A DNA stretch of 64,000 nt from Hyaloscypha bicolor E (GCF_002865645.1 NW_020194519.1:1113542-1177541); one strand, 5' to 3'; counted from the stretch's first letter, positions 35,965 through 50,509 are shown. Notes: generated by a model not told the origin, from the sequence alone. Made by a program: numbers and translations.

Positions 35965-37396
35965 TCAAGACGTATCCTCTGCTGAGATGCTTTCATCCTT
36001 CAGATTGGAAGACCTACCGCTTGCTTCGTTCTTCTGCTTCTTCTTGACCAGCGCTCGATGACGACGACTTTTGAGGTGAGTCTGCCATTGAATATTGTTG
36101 ACGGCTACCATATGGCATACCTCACATTCTTGACGGAACCATACGTCAGGTTTTTCATCGAGACCGTCGGTTGGGGCCAGAATATTTTGAGCTGCCTGAG
36201 ACAGCTCATAAGGAGGAGGCAGCTCGCTGCCTTCTAAGAATCTGGCAGCAACATCGATGGCAGGGTCTGAGACAACCTCTGTCCATCGACTGATGTCTGT
36301 TCCATCGAGCAGGTACAGCTTATTCAGAGCATTCTCGTCCGATAAAGCTGTCATCAGGTTCAGACGAATCCATCGGACTTGACGCTTTGCGTATTGGCGA
36401 GTAGCGGCCTTCGTTTGCTCAATAGATAGATCGTGAAGCTTCAGCAGATCCTCTTGAGAAGTAGTTCCGGTCCCAAAAGCCTTAAGATAAGCTTCGAATT
36501 CTTTCCAGCCGATTGAGACCCAGATGCCGCGAGTTCGGTCTACTGGACTTCCTGCTTGTGAATGCACCTTTAGAAAACCCGCCATCAATTTGACTTCGTC
36601 CAGAAGGCCAGCATCGATCATCTTGTCAACTCGAGTGTCCAACCGTTGTTTCAGAGTCTCTGACCTGGCGTGTACCCAGAATAAGAGGGTCGAACCATCG
36701 CCCACGACATTTGTAGAATTACCGTTCTCGACGTCCCCATGAAGCTTTCGCTTCTTCTGTTCGGCGTAGAGCTCCGACGCTTTCCTCCCAGTTGTCAGAA
36801 ATATCTCCAGAGACCGTCGGATCTTTCGTCTGTCCTTCGGGTGCCATCGATCCGCCATCACAGGATCCACCTCCCTCAAACGCTCGATCATAATTTCTGT
36901 AGGCCCTCCAAGAATCGGAAACTTCTCTAAAACCTCTTCGTTTGAATATACCGTACTGTCTTGCTCCTCCCTCTCGTCCGGTTTCCCCAACAGCGAGTCC
37001 TCGAACAGCAGAGACTGCGTGTAGTAGTGTGTCCCTCCAACCACAATCGGCAGCCTCCCTCTCAATCGAATCTCCCTTATGATCTGTCCCGCTTTCTTCT
37101 TGAACAAGCCCACTCTCCATGGCTCCTCGTTCAGCGCAATAAAGCCAAGCAGATGATGTGGAATTCCTTGCTGCTCTTCGATCGTGATCTTGTTCGTGAT
37201 GATGGGTAGACCATCGTACATCTGCATGGCATCGCCGTTGATGATCTCACCATTGAATCTTTTTGCCAGGTCGACAGCAAGCTGTGAAACTGTTAGCTTG
37301 AACGGAAGGTGGAAGAGGGCTTCATACCTGAGACTTGCCAGTGCCTGTGGCGCCTAGGACCACGAGTAATGGGTCCTTTGGAGGTTTCGCCGCCAT
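35965..37396 (-). CDS. MOD5: tRNA dimethylallyltransferase (isopentenyltransferase)
   Basis: Transfers the dimethylallyl group to A37 of tRNAs reading UNN codons, in cytosol, nucleus and mitochondria. Exons 37396-37328 and 37281-35965 (461 aa). The first exon carries the P-loop: VLGATGTGKSQ; the 46-base intron joins it to LAVDLAKRFNGEIINGDAMQMY, where the Asp of NGDAMQ is the conserved tRNA-binding residue. VVGGTHYYTQSLLF and HPKDRRKIRRSLEIF are family motifs. A C-terminal C2H2 finger (CEVCHMVAVNNIQWQTHLKSRRH, split here as CEVCHMV and HLKSRRH) at about 407-430 is typical of eukaryotic members. Complete by all motifs; codon use as in neighbours. Confidence 0.94.
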
Positions 37397-38604
37397 AGCA
37401 ATATATCTTCGAGTTTTGCTCGCATGCCTTAGCATCCGTGCTTCTGATTTTGTTGTTTGGAAAATATGGCACTCGAGAGGAGTTGGTTCCGCAGATTTGT
37501 GGAAGCGGAAAGGCTATGGCAGAATAAAGGCGGTGTGGCTGGAACTGCCCACGCTTGAAGCGCGCCTGCGCCTAGCATGAGACACAATGACAGGTAGTTG
37601 TCAGACCAGAGTGGGATCGCATTCGAGGGTCTCAGGGATAAATTTATACTAGAAAAATCTTGCCATTCAACGACAACAGCTCTCCAACAACAGTTCTACA
37701 ATGTTGCGGTACTATCGCAGTGAGATCTCTTATTTAGGCATAGTGCAATCGCTCCGCTTAGTCAGGATCTATGCTCTCTAAGCGGCCCGTTCCTTGGATC
37801 GTTCGATGATCCTCTATTTTAGCGTCACAAATGTTATCTTAATCGAACTTTGTCACCTACTAAAGTGACTTTCAGCCTTGAATGCAAGACCTTGCTAACG
37901 CATACTTGTGTGAAGCTTGTTCAAAACCAATTGTCGTCCACGCGGGCACGTCGGCTGTCCTCAATGTAAAGTTGCAACCGCTGGTGATATGCAGATCAAC
38001 CAATGATTCTCGATGATGACGAGTCAGAGGCACGCACGGAGCCTAGTCCCGAGCCCGTACTGTTGGCAGATGGTAAATGCACAAACAGCTACTTTAGTCA
38101 TCCAAAAGACTTGGATAAGCAGCGTCGCCTTGAAGCGCGCGAGGATGGCGCGATCCACGTGCAATTAGGGTGAACTGTGCATCTGAACAAGATAGCATGT
38201 ACTCAACTGTATTCGCTACAATATATAACTAGGCACATATATCTGATATGGCAGTGCCCGGAAAGCGCTTTGAATGTAGTAAGTTTCATATGAAATCCGT
38301 CCACTCTTGACTCTTCGTCTCCCATCTGTGACGGCGGGATCAATGCAATGGTCGAAGGCTCAAAGTTCAAAGAATCTCATGTATTGGAAAATACTAAGCT
38401 GTGGAACAACGTAGGGAGGATGCCTCGACCTTTTAGTATTGTCCCGCCCAAGCATTCCGGCTTAGCTTCGTTTTGCACCTGTTTCCGATATCCTGTCCTC
38501 GGCAGATCATGCCGTTACGCCAGCCGTCACACCATCTGAGTCTCCATTTGACGGGTAATGCCAATTATCTCGCCGCATCACAGAAGGTAAGTAAGGTTGG
38601 ATAG
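37397..38604. other. Intergenic region with a possible short coding remnant
   Basis: On the + strand, 38003-38173 encodes 56 aa starting MILDDDESEARTEPSPEP and ending EDGAIHVQLG. Just upstream (about 37930-38000, another frame) the DNA reads CRPRGHVGCPQCKVATAGDM, a Cys/His cluster like half of a zinc-binding site. The two could be parts of one decayed gene. Nothing else recognised. Confidence 0.35.
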
Positions 38605-39093
38605 TCATCGATTGAGAGATAACTTATGTATGATAATCTCATGTAATTTGTCGATATTATCCAGGAATTCGATCCCGAACTTCTGGCAAACTATCTGCAC
38701 ATTGCCCCTCTTCGAATATCCCTCCGGGGCTATGGCAACGACTTTGCCAGGGATCTGCGCAGAGAGCCCAAATTCGAGCAGGCTTATTGGAGCCACTGTA
38801 GCTGGGTGGAAATAAACCACGACAAGGTCGGCCTTCGCTTGTTTGTCAAGCTCCCACAAGACCTGCTCACGATATGGAGCAAAGGTGATGTCCTCACGCC
38901 ATGTGCTGTCCCAATCTGGGCGGTTTGGATTGAAAATAGTTATCGGATGCTCAAAAAGCGAGGCAGATAGCTTTTCGCGCCAGTCAACATTATCGACTGC
39001 GGTGGTTGTGCCTGCGAGGAATACGGATTTGATTCCGTTGATAGGCTCCTCCGAAGGTGCGCGTATGATCTGGCTCCTCTGAATGGAACTCAT
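38605..39093 (-). CDS. Nucleoside 2-deoxyribosyltransferase-like protein
   Basis: 162 aa from the ATG at 39093 (MSSIQRSQIIRAP). Two further in-frame ATGs, at 39165 and 39264, would add 24 or 57 residues of low conservation; the longer forms could carry an organelle-targeting lead, so the start is open. The core shows the family pattern: KSVFLAGTT (substrate loop), FNPNRPDWDSTW, an Asp/Glu-rich helix VLWELDKQAKADLVVVYF, and ISLLEFGLSAQIPGKVVAIAPEGYS, which holds the Glu used as nucleophile in true NDTs (here SLLEFG). These proteins exchange or hydrolyse the N-glycosidic bond of nucleosides; in fungi their role is not known. Confidence 0.75.
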   Translation of the reverse strand: MSSIQRSQIIRAPSEEPINGIKSVFLAGTTTAVDNVDWREKLSASLFEHPITIFNPNRPDWDSTWREDITFAPYREQVLWELDKQAKADLVVVYFHPATVAPISLLEFGLSAQIPGKVVAIAPEGYSKRGNVQIVCQKFGIEFLDNIDKLHEIIIHKLSLNR

Positions 39094-39470
39094 TTGGCCA
39101 AGAGTGCACCGACAGAGTGTTGAATACTGAGAGATGAGAGCCCGAGAAATTCTGGATGGTAGCATGGGAGGGAGTGCTGAATTATCTGATGAGGTGGAAT
39201 TCAACTGGAAAACAAACAGGCTGCGAGCGGGGTTTGTGCTTTGGGCTGTCACAATCCCTGCCATTGCAGCCCCATTCGAATTGTGAACGCGCTAGAAAAG
39301 CCTCCCTTGCATTCACCAGCGGCGTGTTTCAACGATGTGAGTGACTTTATATGGTGCTACCACACGTTCATGCATGCGGGGTCATGAGGTCGCTGCGGGC
39401 CTCACTCTCATAATGCATCCTCTTCTATATTATCCTACGTTCGGACCACCCTAAGCGGTTGGCTCTCGGG
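39094..39470. other. Left border of the AT-rich block
   Basis: Normal-composition DNA that changes abruptly near 39480 into DNA of very low GC. Confidence 0.6.
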
Positions 39471-40807
39471 GCTCCTTAAAAAAAACTGGTTACGTGAGGA
39501 ATACTAGAATCTCCTCCTTCTAGAAAATCGCATATCGGAACGTAATTATGTCCAAATCCTTAGAGCTAAGCTTAGGATTATAAAGAAGAAGCTCAAGTGC
39601 CTTTTTTTTTAATATTTTAGTAGTTCTGAGATATAAGGGGCTTTTATTACCATTTTTTAAAGCTTAGGGGAAAATCTGAAGCTAGCGGCTCTATAGAAAG
39701 TACTAAGAAAGAAAAAACCTGGCTTTATATACTCTCCTCTTTTTCTTCTCTTTATTATTATGAATTCTTTTCGCTTTTATACTTCCTATAAGCAAAACCG
39801 GCCTGCTTCTAAATTTATTACAGAACGAGCTAAGCTATATAAAACTTGCTATTACTATTGAGTTTATATTTCCTTTTCTCTTTTCTGGCTTAATTAACTA
39901 GTTAATAGGCCCGAAATATTACTAATTATATCTAGTAGTACCCTATCTTATAAGAACTTAATTCAAATACTCTTTCTATTTCCTAATAATAATAATAGTT
40001 AATTACGGATATTTCTATAAATAAACCAGTTCTATAATACTAGTAATAAATCTATTAACTATTTATTATAGCCTTAATTAATATCTTAAAAAACCTTTTT
40101 ATAAATTTATTTATTATATAGCCTTCTGGCTTTCTCTTATATTTCTGGCTAGCTTTTATATATATAACTAGTCTATTTACGAGTTACTATATAGTTTATA
40201 GAGCCTTCTATTTTAGTTATATAAATAATTACTTTAAGGCCTATTACAATAATAATAATATAATACTTCCTTTAATTTATAAGCCTTTTTTATATTTCTT
40301 TTATTTTTTTATAAGTAATAATCCGCTTTATTAGGCCTTCTAAACAAATATTTAAATATATAATTATATTTTTATCTTTATATTAATTAAATATAAAAAG
40401 AATATATAAATCGATTTCTTTTATAAGATCTAATATTTTTAGATCCATAATAAGCTCTTTTATTTCCAAGGCCTATTATAGCCCGTTTTATATATTAAAT
40501 TCTTTTTTATATAATTCTTTTTTTATAATCCGCTTTTTATAACTAATATATAAGCTATTAATTTCTTTTATTTAGATTATATAATTCTTTTATAGCTTAT
40601 AAATATATTTATAAATTATAATCCGTTTATTATAGTCTATAAAATAACCTATAAATATCTTATAAGCTAGTAAATTAATTTCCGGATTTTATTTAATTTA
40701 TAAATATATTTAATTATTATTATAAAAATTTTCTAATAAATAATAAGATTATAGCTTTTATTCTAAATAAGTATATAATATAATAGATATATATTATAAT
40801 AGATATA
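39471..40807. mobile_element. RIP-degraded AT-rich DNA left of the LTR element, possible copia remnant
   Basis: Dominated by TA steps, with CA and TG very scarce, as expected after RIP. On the minus strand near 40560-40640 the decayed frame reads like DYNL-IYL-AIKELYN, which resembles the GAG-pre-integrase motif WHRRLGHxSLxAIKxL of Ty1/copia elements if stops are read as former Gln. This is a weak match and other assignments are possible. Confidence 0.4.
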
Positions 40808-41121
40808 TGTAATAGTATATAAATAAGTATTAGATATCATGAATCTAGTTTCCTATTTTGGGTAAAGCTTATAATTAGAATTATATAAGTAATCGGAATT
40901 ATACAAATTATATAGAATTATATTTCCTAGTTAAGTAAAGTACTTTATAGGCTTAACTAAGTACTAGGGAATATATAGGGAAACGCTCCTAGTTTTAGAA
41001 AGAAGTATTAATTAGTTTTTTATTAGAATTAATTCTTGGAATTAGTTATACTTATAAGTATTACTTTATAGCTTACTTACCTTAATTACTTATATATTAT
41101 CCTACTATTATATATCTTATA
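40808..41121 (+). repeat. 5' LTR of outer gypsy element
   Basis: 314 bases, starts with an intact TG (tgtaatagtatata) and ends tatatcttata. Matches the copy at 53627-53940 along its whole length with scattered C/T and G/A differences. Confidence 0.8.
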
Positions 41122-43009
41122 TTCTAATTAATCTAATCTTTAGAAAGTAGTTCGTTATAAGATAGTTAAGCTATTAATAGACAAAAATATTAATAGCTAG
41201 AGTATTAACTAGAAAAAGTACCTCTATTATTACTAGGGTAATCTAACCGGGTATTTAGGAAAGTATCTAGTTAAGTATTCTTTATATTACCTAATTAGGA
41301 AAAAAAAAGTAGAACTCAGATATTCCTAGAACTAGCTAGTAAGATAATAATAATAAAGAAATTAGTAGCGGCTTATTATTATATTACTAAGTTAGAAATA
41401 GAAATATAATAGAGAAAAGATCTAGAGAAGCTAGAAGCTCAGATCTATTATCTTGAAAATATTTAAATACCCGGTATAGAACCCGTTATACTTCTAGTAA
41501 TATTCTTAGTTTAGAAGGCTCTAAAAACCCGAGAACTACTTACTTATTAGGAAAAGAGTATTAAAGAAATCCAGGACTTCTTTTATTAAGTAAAGTTAAA
41601 ATAATATAAAAATAATAAGATTATCTAGGCTACTAATATAATAAAAGTTATATATTATATTTCCTATTTTAAGGATATAGCCAGAAATATCTAGAAGTAT
41701 AAGAAGTAATTAGTAGATATTAATACTATAAATTAGAAGATCTTTATTAAGTTTATAAAGAATTCTATTTTAGATTTAGAGAACTATAGTAATAATACCT
41801 TTACTAAGTTTAAAAATACTAAATAATAGCTAGGCTAAAGTATTTAAAGCTTTATATCTTACTTAGATAGCCTATTAAATAACTTGGGATATATGGGTTT
41901 ATTATAAGAAAGAAAGAAAAAAGCTTATTTTTATAGCTATAAGAATTAAAAATAATTTGAATTTATTTATTTAATAAGAATATAATAATAAGCTAATAGA
42001 ATAATAAAAGAAAAGAAATAAGAAAAAAGAAAAAGAAGATAATAAAAGAAAATAGAAAAGAAATATATTTCTATTATAAGATTTATAAAACCAAAGTAGT
42101 AAAAGTATAGTAATAAGATCTAATATAGTATTTATATTAGGATTTATAAAACCGGATATAATTTGCTTTATTTATTAGAAAAAGAATTACTATATTACTA
42201 TTTATTTAAATTAAAGAAAACTAACTTACTATAACTATAATAAGTCTGGCTATAAATTATATAAGTACTTAGAACTAAAGAAGCCAGGAAACGAATATAT
42301 TCTATAGTAGTTATACTTATTTATACTATAGAAGGCAAGGCTCCTAAAACGAGAATAATAATTAAGGTTATTATTAAAATAAGAAAAAATAAGTAAAGAA
42401 TTAAAATATTAATTAATTCGGATATAGAGGCTAATTATATAAAAAAAAATTAGCTTTAGATATAAGTATTCTATTAATATTAAAGGCAATTCCCTTATTT
42501 TTACTAGAAAAAAAAAGAATTCATTTATATAAAAATTATATTCTTAGGATTACTATTAAGAATATACTAGGGAACTAAAAAGAAACTAATATATACTTTA
42601 TATTATATAATTTTAATCTAAACTATATTAATATAATATTTGGATTCCTATAGCTTTATTAGATTAATTCTCTAATTTCCTTTAGGGAAATAATATAAAA
42701 ATACTAGATTTAATTATAAAAAATTAAAGTTCTAAATATTAGAAAGTTTACTAAAATAATAAAGTATAAGATATATGTTTTTTTATTAATTATTTATCTT
42801 ATAATAAATAGCTAAAGAATTATTACTATTACTATAAATGAAATAAATATATTTTCTAAAAAATATTAGGACCTTTTCTAAATATTCTTTATAAAGGCTA
42901 TAGATATACTATCTAACTATTATATAATAGAATATTATATAGATCTAGAATCAGGGTCCTAACTATTATATAGTCCTATATATACTTTATTAGAAAAGAA
43001 GCTTAAAGT

Positions 43010-43520
43010 TCTTTAGGAATATCTTAATACTAGCTTAGAAAAGAAATAGATCTATTATTTTACTAGCCTAGCTAGTACCCTAATTATATTTATTCTAAAG
43101 AAAAGAGATAGCTTATATTTATATATTAATTACCGGAATTTAAATAAGATTATTATTAAGAACTAAATACTATTACTACTTATTAATAAAATAATAAATA
43201 GGCTTTATAAAATAAAGATATATATAAAGCTAAACTTAAAGAATACTTACTATTAGTTATAAATACAGGAAAATAATAAGTAAAAGATAATATTCCAAAT
43301 ATACTATAAATATTTTAAGTATTATATTATATTTTTTAAACTATCTAATACTTTAGTAATATTTCAGATATATATTAATTATATATTAGTAGGCCTTATA
43401 AATATTATTTATATAATTTATTTAGATAATATTTTAATTTATTTAGAGAACCTAGAATAATATATAATAATAGTCTAATATATACTCGAGTAATTATAAT
43501 AATACTAGCTTTTTATAAAC
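43010..43520 (+). pseudogene. Decayed reverse transcriptase of the outer element
   Basis: Read on + with stops as former Gln/Trp codons, the order matches gypsy RT: KKRDSLYLYINYRNLNKI (motif with LRxCVDYRxLN), then the stretch with LNLKNTYYQ, FKLSNTLVIFQIYIN and the catalytic box YLDNILIY, where the second Asp of YLDD is now Asn, itself a RIP-type G-to-A change. Non-functional. Confidence 0.8.
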
Positions 43521-44647
43521 TTGGCAAAATACGAGTTTAATATAAAGAAATAAAGTTTCTAAAGTTTATAATTAGCCTAAATAATATAAAAATAAAAGCT
43601 AGCCGGGTTATAGCTATTAGGAAATAGCCGGCCCTAAAGAATAATATTCGAGAAGTTTAAATATTTCTGGATTTTATTAATTTTTACTAGAAGTTTATTT
43701 ATAAATACTTTAGGGTAATAAAAAAATATATTAATTTATTAAAAACTAATAAAAACCTATAATATTATTTTAGCTAGATAAATAAGGCAAATAAGGCTTT
43801 TAAGAAGCTATAAATTATATTTATAATAGTACTAATCTTTTATTATTTTAATTTAGCTTTAAAGATTTATATAAAAATAAATACTTTAGGATTCGTAATT
43901 ATAAATATAATTTTCTAGCTTTTTAATAAGAGAATAGAAGCCAAATAGTATCCTATTACTTTCTATTTAAAGAAAATAATTATAATTAAGAATAAATACG
44001 AGATATATAATTCTAAACTCTTAGCTATTATTCTAGTATTCTATATTTAGTAGTATTATTTAGTATATATCTAGTATATTATTATTATTAAAATAAATTA
44101 TAATAACTTAAAATATTTTATAATTAAGAGAAAACTAAATAATTAATAAATAAGATAAGTAAAGAAGCTAACTATTTTCGATTTTATTTTAAAGTATTAG
44201 CCAGAATATAGTAACTTTATTAATAGGCTATTAAGAAGACTAGATTTTATAATAAAAATAAATAAAAATACTTTATTACTTATATTTTATAATAAGTTAT
44301 AAAATATAGAATAAAGAATTCTATAAGTAATAATAATAGAATATTATACTATTCCTATAATACTATAATTTAAAGCCTAGAAAAAAAAAAGTAAATATTT
44401 CTTAATTAATAAGATATTAAGGAATTCTAAAAAGAAAATCTATTTTAGTAATAAAATAATACCGGAAATATTATTATTTGAGCCTATTACTAGTATAACT
44501 AGTTATAAATAGTATATATTACGAATTCTAGCTATATAAGTAACTAGGTCCGAAATAATATATAAGAAAAGCAAAGAAATATTATTTAAACTACTATTAT
44601 AATACTAAAGGCTTAATCTATTAGTATAATACTAGTAATATAAATAG

Positions 44648-44907
44648 TATTACAAGTATAAGATCTAGGGCCTAGAAGGCATAGTTAGACTATCTCTATT
44701 TCAATGATTCAAAGCTAAAGAGAAAAGAGGATCCCGAAGGAGTCTCGGATCTAAATAATTATAAGCTATATACGGGCCTATATACTAGTTTAAGCTCGGG
44801 GTCATATATAATAATCAGGTAACTACAGATATCTTACTCAGATACCAGATGCCTCTCTAGCTCTAGTCTAATCCCTACTAGTACCATATATTATAATAAC
44901 CATAATA
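44648..44907 (-). repeat. Inner element LTR (3' LTR in element orientation)
   Basis: 260 bases, beginning tattacaagtataagatc on the + strand and ending ataaccataata. Pairs with 50510-50769. Confidence 0.85.
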
Positions 44908-47900
44908 TTACTTCCCTTCTCAAAATAAGCTTGTCTCCGAGCTTTAAAAGTCCCTATTAAATTTCTAAGTCACAGGTTATATATTAAAGGCCAGGGCCTT
45001 TTATATATAACTTTAAAGAATTTCCGTTCATATTATATAGTTCCGGTAATATATTATTCTTAGTATAGTCTAACTAATAGGAGAGATTCTAAAGTGGCCC
45101 TGGCTATTTAGGGTTCTTATTATAGAAGCTCTAAAGAGCTAGGGTACTATTACTTAATAAGGAAGTAGGATATTATTCCGGATCTAGGTCCTATTCCTTT
45201 TACTAGACTCGGTATTTTAGCTTCCTATAAAGCAGTTTTACTGCTTATACCTCTTGAACTTCGTATTTCGTTTCCCTATTTTATAGTTCTAATAGCAGAG
45301 GCTCCGGATTTACTTATCCAGAAAGAGAATTATCTGGGTCTTTATATAGCTTCTTTATATAGAATACCGGATATATTCTTATTAATTCCGGAAGCTTGAG
45401 CCTAAAGAAATATCTCACTTATTCCAGGATTTCATATAGTTCTTCTATTTAGTAAACTAGCTTATGGCTTAAATAATTATTCTTCTAGTACTTAGTAGTA
45501 ATCTATATCTTATCTCCTATTCCGAAGTCTACTAGTTAGTAGTACTTATTAGCTTAAATAGTATAATATTCTTATACTTATATTATATTCTCCTGTATTT
45601 TTTATTATAATTTATAGAATTATATTACTAGGGCCTTTGCCTCTTATCTATTTAGCTTTTTCTTCGGGATACCCGATTATACTTGGGTTTCCTAGTCAAA
45701 TAATATCTGCGGTTTATAGCCCTTCTTTATAAAGAACGGGAATTAGTCTATAGTTTTATAGACTAGAGTTATCTACTAGTAATTAATTATTACTATTCAT
45801 TTATCCCAATTATCCTAGTAGTAATTTATATAGGAATATAGCTATTAGTTAAAGTACTAGTTAATAATCTCTATCTAGCTATTAGTTTAGGGATAATTAG
45901 TAATTAATAACTTGAGCTTTATACTAATATATTTATAGAACTTACTCCAGAAATCTAATATAAACTAGGGGCCTTAATTAAATACTATAGTCTCCGGAAT
46001 ACTAATTTGGTAAACTATATAAGTAAGAAATAGGGGTATTAACTCTTTAGCTATTACTATATCTCAGATAGGAATTATAATAGGGTACTTGCCTAGATAA
46101 TTAATAAAGATTACTACTATATTATATTTATTCCTATTTTCTGAATACTTCTTAAAATCTATTAATATATACTACTAGAGGCAGTTAGGGACTAATAATA
46201 GATACAAGAGCCCTGGCTTCTTATTTCTAGAAATATAAGATTATTAGTAAGTATAATAGTTATTCCTATACTAATTAATATCTATATTTTAGCCTGGCTA
46301 GTAATAGTAGGCCTAAAGAAGCTATTAAAGCTTGGCTTGTCCTAGATATTCTATTAGGGGCTATATATATATCTCCTAAATAAGGATAGTATATAAGAAT
46401 ATCTCGAGTATTATTATATTATTAGATATAAATAGTTTACTATATTATAAAAGGAAGCTATCTTATAATATTCAAATATCTTTCTTCTTATTTCTTGCCT
46501 TATCCTATAGCTTTTCTAGCTCTAGTAACTTTCGGTTCTCGCTTAATAGCTTATTTACTAGCTAGATACTATTATACTAGGTTTCTTCCTAAGCCGGGCT
46601 TATAAAGGCCTTAATTAGGGCTAACTAGAGATCCCATATAATATTATTATTAATCTTTTATTATAAGAGGAGAATTTGGGTTTAGTAGGCTATTATTACC
46701 TTATTCTAGGTAATTATATTCTCGTATTTCCTATTTAGGGCATTTGCTTATTTATTTAACTTACCTGTCTAATATATAAGCTTAAAATAATAGTAGGAAA
46801 GATATTCTATCTAGTAAGCTTATTTTACTAAGAGCTTCTTTATAGTTATAAAATACTTAAGGGCTCAGTAATCTAAGTAAATTATAAAAGGTGCCTCCTA
46901 TAGGCCTTCTAGCTCCGCTTGCTATTTAGTTAAAGAGAGAATAATAGTAAGTATCTCCTTATTATAAATATTATAGTTTAGCTTTACTAACTATATAGTC
47001 TTAGAGAAGAATACTACCGGGTACTAGAGTTCTATCTAGGAATCTTATTATAAGAAAATACTAGCTATAACTCTATTTAATATATCTATCTTAACTATAA
47101 TAAGAAGATTCGGGTTATAGTAATATAGAATCGGTACTAAGAATATAGCTTGCTTTAGCTTAGTAAAACCTTCTTAATACTAATCTATTTACTTAAATAG
47201 AACTCTCTTATATATTAGAGCTATTAGAGGCTTTACTATATAATTATATTTCGTAATAAAATACTAATAAAAGTTATAAAAACCTAGAAAGCCTTATATT
47301 TCTTTAATTATCTTTAGTAATTACTAGTCCTTAATAACTACTATCTTATCTAGGTCTATTTTAATACCTCTAGTAAAGATAATAAAGCCTAGGTATATAA
47401 GTAACCTTAAATTCTAAATTCTTAATATCTACTTAAAAGCCAGTATCCCGTAATTACTAAAAGACCTTTTATATATAGTTTTTATATTTCAGGGAATTAT
47501 CTAAGTAAATTAGGATATTATCTAAATAAGTTATATAAAAGATATTAAGGTAATTAAAGAGAATATTATTTATATACTTCTAATATATAGCAGGGCTATT
47601 AGTTAGGCCTTCCCAAAGGACCTTATACTTATAGGCCCTATATCTTATATGAAATATTATAAGTTCTTCTAATTCTGGATCTATTCGGATCTAATAGAAT
47701 ACTTACCAAATATCTAGCTTTATATAGACCTTAACTTAAGCTAGTCATATAAGGGTCTTATAAATAAGGGAAAGAGAATAATAGTTCTTCTATATCAAGT
47801 TATTTAGCTTATAATAGTTAATATAGAATTAGAGAGTTCTATTAGCCTTTTTTATAAAAAGGATTAGGGATATAAAAGGGAACTAGCTTGGCTTAATAAA

Positions 47901-50509
47901 GCCTTATTAGAGGTTCTTTTTAAAAAAGCGCTTAATTTCCTATAGTTTATAAGTTAACTATTAATAGAATAGAGAATACTTTAGGCTCTCTAGGCCTTTG
48001 GGATTATTAATCTAAATCTTATAGTTATATAATTAATATAGGAATAAGATATTTAATACTTCTTTTAAAAAGATATCTATAAAATTCTTAAATTCTTCTA
48101 ATAAGACTTTTACTAGCTACTATAGCTCCGTTTCTCCTAGCTATTACTTGCCTAAAACGAACTTGTCTTCTTACTATAATTCTAGCTCTTTATTAATCTC
48201 GAAAAATAATATTATAAAGAAAAGGTTCTTTTTCTTCTATAGGTTTATCTAGAAAGCAGCTAGTAAGATACCTATAATATTAATTAAGGGCCTTAACTAG
48301 ATCTTATAGCTTTTCTTTAAATAATATGGGTTTAATATCCCTATCTCTGGCTTAAGAGAAACTTTTATATTCCCTAAGGTTACTTATATTTCTCTATAAT
48401 ATTAAGCTTAATTCTTTTACTATATATAGCTTTTTAAACCCGGCTTAGGAAAAGAATAAGGGAATTTCCTCTTTATAAGCTAAGGTCTTTAGGACTTATC
48501 TATAGCTATAGCTTTATTTCTTTTATTTATATCTTCTTAGTACTAGTTACTTTTTCCAGGTTTTAAGTTCTTATATATAGTAATTAGGACCTTATCCTAA
48601 TTCTTCTTTCTAGGCTAATTATCTAGCCAGATTAATCTTCTATTCTTGTAATTAATTAGGATACTAGTACTTATAAATTATTATTATTCCAAAATTATAT
48701 TATACTTATCTAGCCCTATAACTAGTATAAGTACTAGAACTTTCCGTTTATTAATTAAGAATATAAGCTTAATATAGTAAGTAATAGGTATAGCCTATTT
48801 ACTATTAAACTCCCTTATATTATAGAGTAATACTAATTAAGTAGGCTTAATATCTAGAAATTATTTAATTATTCTTATAAACTTGGAATTAATAAAAGTA
48901 TATCTATTTACTCTGGTATTAATAAGAGAAAAAGTCTTAATACCTAATCCATTATTACTAACTATATAAGAAAGTATAAATACTTTACCTCCTAGTAGCT
49001 AGCTTAAATTAACTTCTACTATATCCATATAATATAGCCCTAAAGAGGAAACTTTCTTTAGGGGTTTTTGTTTTCCTATTCTATATTCTTAGATAGCTTA
49101 CTTATAGTAAGTACCGCTAGCTTAGCTACTAAAACTTGCTTTATATACTTTATCTTGGGCTCTGGATAGTTCCTAGATATATAACTAAATCTATTATAGT
49201 TATAATACTTGAGATCTGAGGATCCGGGCTTTGGGGTAGTAGGCTTATTTATTATTAGGGTCTTAGAAGCGGGCTTCGTATAAAGAGCGCCTCCTGGGCT
49301 TGGCTTATTTATATCTTTATTAGCTTTCTTAGATACTTGTTCTTTCTTTTTATAGTAAGCTCGGATCTGCTAGTTATTTGTAGTATAGTATTATATAAAT
49401 TCCGTAATACAAATAGCCGGGTTATTATAGTATATAGCTATAGCCTCTTGAAACTTCCAGGTAAGCTTATTATTCAGGTTATTCTTAAGGTCCTATGGGT
49501 TAATATTTCCGTCTGCTATATATCTCAGGAACAGGATATAGAACTCCTGAAAAGTCTGGCCCTTTTTTATAAATAGCTTCTTAAATACTTACTAAGTATT
49601 ATACTCTTTATTCGGGTTACTATATAGCTTTTCTAGATAGGTATATAGTTCCCTAATAGTCTTATATATATATTAACTATCCTGGTTTAGGCAGAGAGAG
49701 ATTAGTATAAGGATATAGCTACTTATATGGCCGGATATATAAATAATCTTGAGGTCCTCTATCTAATAGGTATTAGAGTTACTATAGAGCTTATTCTTAA
49801 TCTGAACTAACTAATTATTAAAGGTAATACTATCCTTAGTTATACTTTCGAAAATGGAAGAATTAGGGAATTTAACTAAGTATCTATTTTCTAGAGTAGG
49901 GGAACCGGTTATCCCGGTAGGCTATATAATAAGCTTCTTAATAATGGCTTTATTCTTTTATAAGGCTTGCTTGGTTTCTCTTAGCTAATTATAATAATTC
50001 TTGCTATAGGTAAGAATATTATATATCTTTAGAATTAGCTTAATAATCTCTTTATATAAAGCCTTTAGGTTCCGAAATAATTCTTAGAACTCTGCCTTTA
50101 ATAAGATAGGTTCCTTTTCTTTTTCTGCTTTCTGGAAAAGAATATCTTTTCTATTATAAATATTAATAAGATATTCGGACCTCTCAGGAGACTTAATAAG
50201 AGGCTCTGGTTTACCTTCTAGTAATATACTAGTAATATCTTATATTATAGCTTTTTCTAACTTGCCTAGTTATTCCGGAACTTGCTTTCTTATAGATTTT
50301 CGTTTAGTAATAAGGTTACTGGCCTATTTACTTACCTGGCCGGTTCAGGGCTTTCTTGCCTAGTTATTCTAGGGCTTTCTTTTATTCTAATATTAGTTAA
50401 CCGGTTCGGAAATAGCTATAATATATCGTATCTATACTTATCGAAAACTAATCGGATAGGTATTATTTAGATCCTCTATAGGATTAAGAAATGGGCGAGC
50501 TTTGAATTA

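Noticed and set aside
49337..50470. Short + strand frames inside the inner retrotransposon
   Set aside because: Chance frames in AT-rich RIP-mutated DNA; the true coding direction is minus.
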